From contig JAGNOY010000054.1 of the NCBI GenBank assembly GCA_017989935.1, positions 1 through 9,470 of the forward strand: a DNA stretch of 9,470 nucleotides. The letters run 5' to 3'. Below, piece by piece: positions 6,669 to 9,470 of this stretch (positions are counted from its first letter, which is position 1; each line of letters opens with the position of its first letter). The DNA is from Chitinophagaceae bacterium (GTDB lineage Bacteria; Bacteroidota; Bacteroidia; Chitinophagales; Chitinophagaceae). The position numbers were made by a program, and so were the translations under genes. The notes beneath the pieces were generated by a model. The model made no database searches, had not been told where the DNA came from, and saw nothing but the letters and a program-made list of their open reading frames with translations.

Positions 6669-9191
6669 ATGAGCAAAAAAACAACAAGTCAAAGTAAAAA
6701 AACATCCATTACCAATTCGAAAAAATCGAGTAAAACTACTACAAAACCCAAGTTTACTCTAGCTACAGACGGCAGGTTAAGAAAAATCGTTGGGCTTTTT
6801 TTATTACTTTTTAGTGTGTTCTTAGCTTTTGCCCTGATTTCTTATTTATTCACATGGCAGGAAGACCAAGACAAAGTAATTAACAATCGAAATTTTGTAG
6901 ATTTCATCTTACATAGTAAAGGTCAAATCCAAAATACCGCAGGAAGCTTGGGTGCCTATCTTTCTCACCAATTGATTTTCAAAGGTTTTGGAATTTCGTC
7001 ATTACTCTTTGTGTTATTTTTTGGCATGTGGGGAATCAATTTGTTGCTACCCCAACGGATTTCTTCTACTTTAAAATCTTTTTTTTACACCTCCTTTTTT
7101 ATCCTATTTCTCTCTCCAGTTTTTTCTTACTTTTTCAGGAAAGATATATTCGCCTTTCCATTTGGAGGTGCTCTTGGCAATGAAATCATTGCATTCTTTA
7201 ACAAGGCTGCAGGAGAAATGGGAACTTTATTTTTGATGATAGGATGTTGCTTGATGTTGATAATAATTTTCTTTAATCCTATCTTTCACCTTGCATTCTG
7301 GGATAGATTTAAATCCCAATCAGAAAATGATTCAGAAATTGAACCAATCATTGAAAGCATTCCTGCAGATACTTCAACAAACAACATTCAACCAGAATCA
7401 GCGCATATTCCAACAGAAACTGCAATTCAAGAACCCGAAGCTATATTCAACACAGATCATCCAATTGTTGTACCTGATAGCTTTTGGGAACTAGAAGAAA
7501 CAACTGAAGTCGATATTCCTGAAAATAAGTCAACCATAGTACTTGATCCAGAAGAAATTACTTCGACAAGTCAATTATTTACTGAAACTAATGAATTACC
7601 GCTTGAAGTAGTGCAACATGAAGAAAATATAATACATGTAGAAAATGAGCATATCTCAATTGAAAGTCATGAACCTTATGATCCTTCTTTAGAATTAAGA
7701 AATTACAAATTCCCCACCATTGATTTATTAGAGCTAAGAAATGTAGAAGAAATAGCCATTAATAAAACAGAACTTGAGCAGAACAAAAACCAAATCATTC
7801 ACACACTAAAAAGCTTTGGGATTCAAATTGCTAAAATTACTGCCACTGTAGGACCAACGGTAACACTCTATGAAATTGTACCCGCTGAAGGTGTGCGCAT
7901 CTCAAAAATAAGAAATTTAGAAGATGATATTGCGCTTAGCTTATCAGCATTGGGCATTAGAATTATTGCACCCATTCCTGGGAAAGGCACTATCGGCATT
8001 GAAGTACCAAATATCAATAAACAAATTGTTTCGATGAGAACATTGATTTCATCAGACAAATTCATTAAAAACGATTATAGTCTGCCCATTGCCCTCGGCA
8101 AAAAAATAGACAATGAAAATTATATTGTTGACTTAGCCACTATGCCCCATCTTTTAATGGCTGGAGCAACGGGTCAAGGTAAATCTGTGGGTATAAATAC
8201 CATTTTAGTTTCTTTACTTTATAAAAAACATCCATCTCAATTAAAATTCGTTTTAGTAGATCCTAAAAAAGTGGAATTATCAATTTACAAAATGATAGAA
8301 AAGCATTTTTTAGCTAAACTACCTAACGAAGAAGAGGCTATTATTACTGATACTAAAAAAGTAATTCATACACTTAATGCACTTTGTATTGAAATGGACA
8401 ACCGCTATGACTTACTTAAAGAAGCAGGCGTTAGAAATATTAAAGAATACAATGAAAAATTCATCAAGCGAAGATTAAATCCAAACAAAGGACATCAGTA
8501 TTTACCATTTATTGTGTTGGTTGTTGATGAGTTTGCAGATTTGATCATGACAGCTGGTAAAGAAGTAGAAATGCCAATTGCCCGATTAGCACAATTAGCC
8601 AGGGCTGTAGGGATACACTTAATCATTGCTACACAAAGACCTTCAGTGAATGTAATAACCGGAACCATCAAGGCCAATTTCCCAGGCAGAATAGCTTTCA
8701 GGGTATCAGCCAAGGTTGATTCACGTACCATTTTAGATACAGGCGGTGCCGATCAACTGGTTGGACGTGGAGATATGCTTATTTTAAATGGTAACGATTT
8801 AGTGAGAGTTCAATGTGCCTTTGTAGATACACCAGAAGTTGAACGCATTGTAGAATTTATTGGCAAGCAACAAGGCTATCCTACAGCCTTTGATTTACCA
8901 GAATATGAAGGTCCAGAGAGTCTTGAACTTGCTGGACAACAAGCAAAATCATTAAAAGATGTTGATCAGATGTTTGAGCAATGCGCTAGACTCGTGGTAT
9001 CATCTGGCAGTGGCTCAACTTCAATGCTACAGCGCCGTTTTAATTTGGGCTATAACCGAGCAGGAAGAATCATGGACCAATTGGAAGCAGCTGGTATAGT
9101 TGGCGCAAGTACAGGTGGCAAACCCCGCGAATTAATGGTGCATAATGAAATTGAGTTAGAAGAAATTTTACGTAGCATCTTAAATAAATAA
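6669..9191 (+). CDS. ftsK: FtsK/SpoIIIE-family septal DNA translocase
   Basis: The 840-residue ATP-driven DNA pump is anchored at the division septum, where FtsK proteins move chromosome termini apart and activate dimer resolution by tyrosine recombinases. A Lys/Ser/Thr-rich cytoplasmic N-terminus (1-37) precedes four membrane helices (about 38-62, 104-128, 137-156, 183-206). An acidic, low-complexity linker of about 135 residues (212-345) follows. The alpha domain lies at about 345-450 and the RecA-like motor at about 470-735, with Walker A GATGQGKS (499-506, Lys505), DPKKVELS (531-538), Walker B IVLVVDEFADL (615-625) and ATQRPSV (654-660). The winged-helix gamma domain, about 765-830 (TSMLQRRFNLGYNRAGRIMDQLE), reads polar DNA motifs in known FtsK proteins. 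All key residues are intact and the length is normal for Bacteroidota. The ATG at 6669 is chosen over the in-frame TTG at 6660, which is part of the -7 promoter element. There is no other Met before residue 120. A sensor gene follows 14 bp downstream, so co-transcription is likely. Confidence 0.95.
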   Translation: MSKKTTSQSKKTSITNSKKSSKTTTKPKFTLATDGRLRKIVGLFLLLFSVFLAFALISYLFTWQEDQDKVINNRNFVDFILHSKGQIQNTAGSLGAYLSHQLIFKGFGISSLLFVLFFGMWGINLLLPQRISSTLKSFFYTSFFILFLSPVFSYFFRKDIFAFPFGGALGNEIIAFFNKAAGEMGTLFLMIGCCLMLIIIFFNPIFHLAFWDRFKSQSENDSEIEPIIESIPADTSTNNIQPESAHIPTETAIQEPEAIFNTDHPIVVPDSFWELEETTEVDIPENKSTIVLDPEEITSTSQLFTETNELPLEVVQHEENIIHVENEHISIESHEPYDPSLELRNYKFPTIDLLELRNVEEIAINKTELEQNKNQIIHTLKSFGIQIAKITATVGPTVTLYEIVPAEGVRISKIRNLEDDIALSLSALGIRIIAPIPGKGTIGIEVPNINKQIVSMRTLISSDKFIKNDYSLPIALGKKIDNENYIVDLATMPHLLMAGATGQGKSVGINTILVSLLYKKHPSQLKFVLVDPKKVELSIYKMIEKHFLAKLPNEEEAIITDTKKVIHTLNALCIEMDNRYDLLKEAGVRNIKEYNEKFIKRRLNPNKGHQYLPFIVLVVDEFADLIMTAGKEVEMPIARLAQLARAVGIHLIIATQRPSVNVITGTIKANFPGRIAFRVSAKVDSRTILDTGGADQLVGRGDMLILNGNDLVRVQCAFVDTPEVERIVEFIGKQQGYPTAFDLPEYEGPESLELAGQQAKSLKDVDQMFEQCARLVVSSGSGSTSMLQRRFNLGYNRAGRIMDQLEAAGIVGASTGGKPRELMVHNEIELEEILRSILNK

Positions 9192-9205
9192 GTAAAGTTT
9201 GAGCG

Positions 9206-9470
9206 TTGAAGAGTTGGAAAATCATAGCATGTTTGTTATTCGTCTGCTTTGGAGACCTAAAAAACACGCATGCCCAATTGCTTGATTACCATTATTTACA
9301 CTTCACTCAAAAAGACGGCCTGCCAAGCAATACTGTCTACTCCATTGCCCAAGATAAGGATGGTTATATTTGGATTGGCACGGATGCAGGTATGACTAAG
9401 TTTGATGTGATAAATTTTAAAACATATACTGTTGAAGATGGATTACCAAGTAATGAGGTCATACATATGT
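9206..9470 (+). CDS. Periplasmic sensor with two-component-regulator propeller repeats, N-terminal part
   Basis: The first 88 codons are visible; the gene continues past the window end. The product begins (M)KSWKIIACLLFVCF, a signal peptide with likely cleavage at HA|QLL (23/24). Then come propeller repeats of the Reg_prop type: KDGLPSNTVYSIAQDKDGYI, followed by WIGTDAGMTKFD and a second start, EDGLPSNEVIHM. This family forms periplasmic beta-propeller sensor domains, usually followed by a Y_Y_Y domain, a membrane helix and a histidine kinase, LytTR or other output domain; the output type lies outside the window. The reading frame has a stop (TGA, 9200-9202) two codons before the TTG at 9206, and the only other start-type codons before the mature region are inside the hydrophobic core, so TTG is the likely initiator. 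It lies 14 bp after ftsK with no terminator between them. Confidence 0.85.
   Translation, partial: MKSWKIIACLLFVCFGDLKNTHAQLLDYHYLHFTQKDGLPSNTVYSIAQDKDGYIWIGTDAGMTKFDVINFKTYTVEDGLPSNEVIHM

Noticed and set aside
7868..8731. Minus-strand reading frames within ftsK (7868-8065, 8495-8731).
   Set aside because: They are antisense to the conserved motor domain, and their sequence is dictated by the conserved ftsK codons.

Overview
The window reads as chromosomal DNA of a low-GC Bacteroidota bacterium. The evidence is a type IX secretion (T9SS) substrate with a gliding-motility type-B C-terminal domain, a PorP/SprF-family protein and a PorE-like OmpA protein. Promoters match the Bacteroidota consensus (TTTG, about 20 bp, TAnnTTTG), no strong Shine-Dalgarno sites are visible, and signal peptides are typically cut just before Gln. 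The genus cannot be named from this sequence alone.

Left part (1-6600, minus strand). At the left edge lies the first 35 codons of a secreted protein of unknown function, with its own upstream region. A rho-independent terminator (226-254) separates it from the main minus-strand unit. That unit reads from right to left: a large multidomain surface protein (choice-of-anchor L domain, Calx-beta-like domain, six PKD/Ig-like repeats, type-B T9SS sorting domain), then 13 bp later a PorP/SprF-family outer-membrane protein, then 72 bp later a TPR / beta-propeller / carboxypeptidase-regulatory-like / OmpA protein of PorE type. The likely logic is an exported adhesin-like surface protein, its outer-membrane partner, and a periplasmic protein tying the complex to peptidoglycan. 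A perfect-consensus promoter in the divergent region (6551-6582) drives the unit, and the terminator at 226-254 ends it.

Right part (6600-9470, plus strand). A second perfect-consensus promoter points the other way into ftsK, which encodes the septal DNA translocase with four membrane helices, an acidic linker, a RecA-like motor with intact Walker motifs, and a winged-helix gamma domain. Its -7 box ends only 6 bp before the ATG, which suggests a leaderless or nearly leaderless mRNA. Fourteen bases after ftsK, a gene with an apparent TTG start begins. It encodes a secreted or periplasmic sensor with two-component-regulator propeller repeats and is cut by the window end.

There are no RNA genes, mobile elements, CRISPR arrays or gene-free stretches longer than 160 bp. 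The protein families are known. The most interesting points are the adhesin/SprF/PorE-like module, the placement of the two divergent promoters relative to the start codons, and the repeat and cysteine pattern of the large surface protein.
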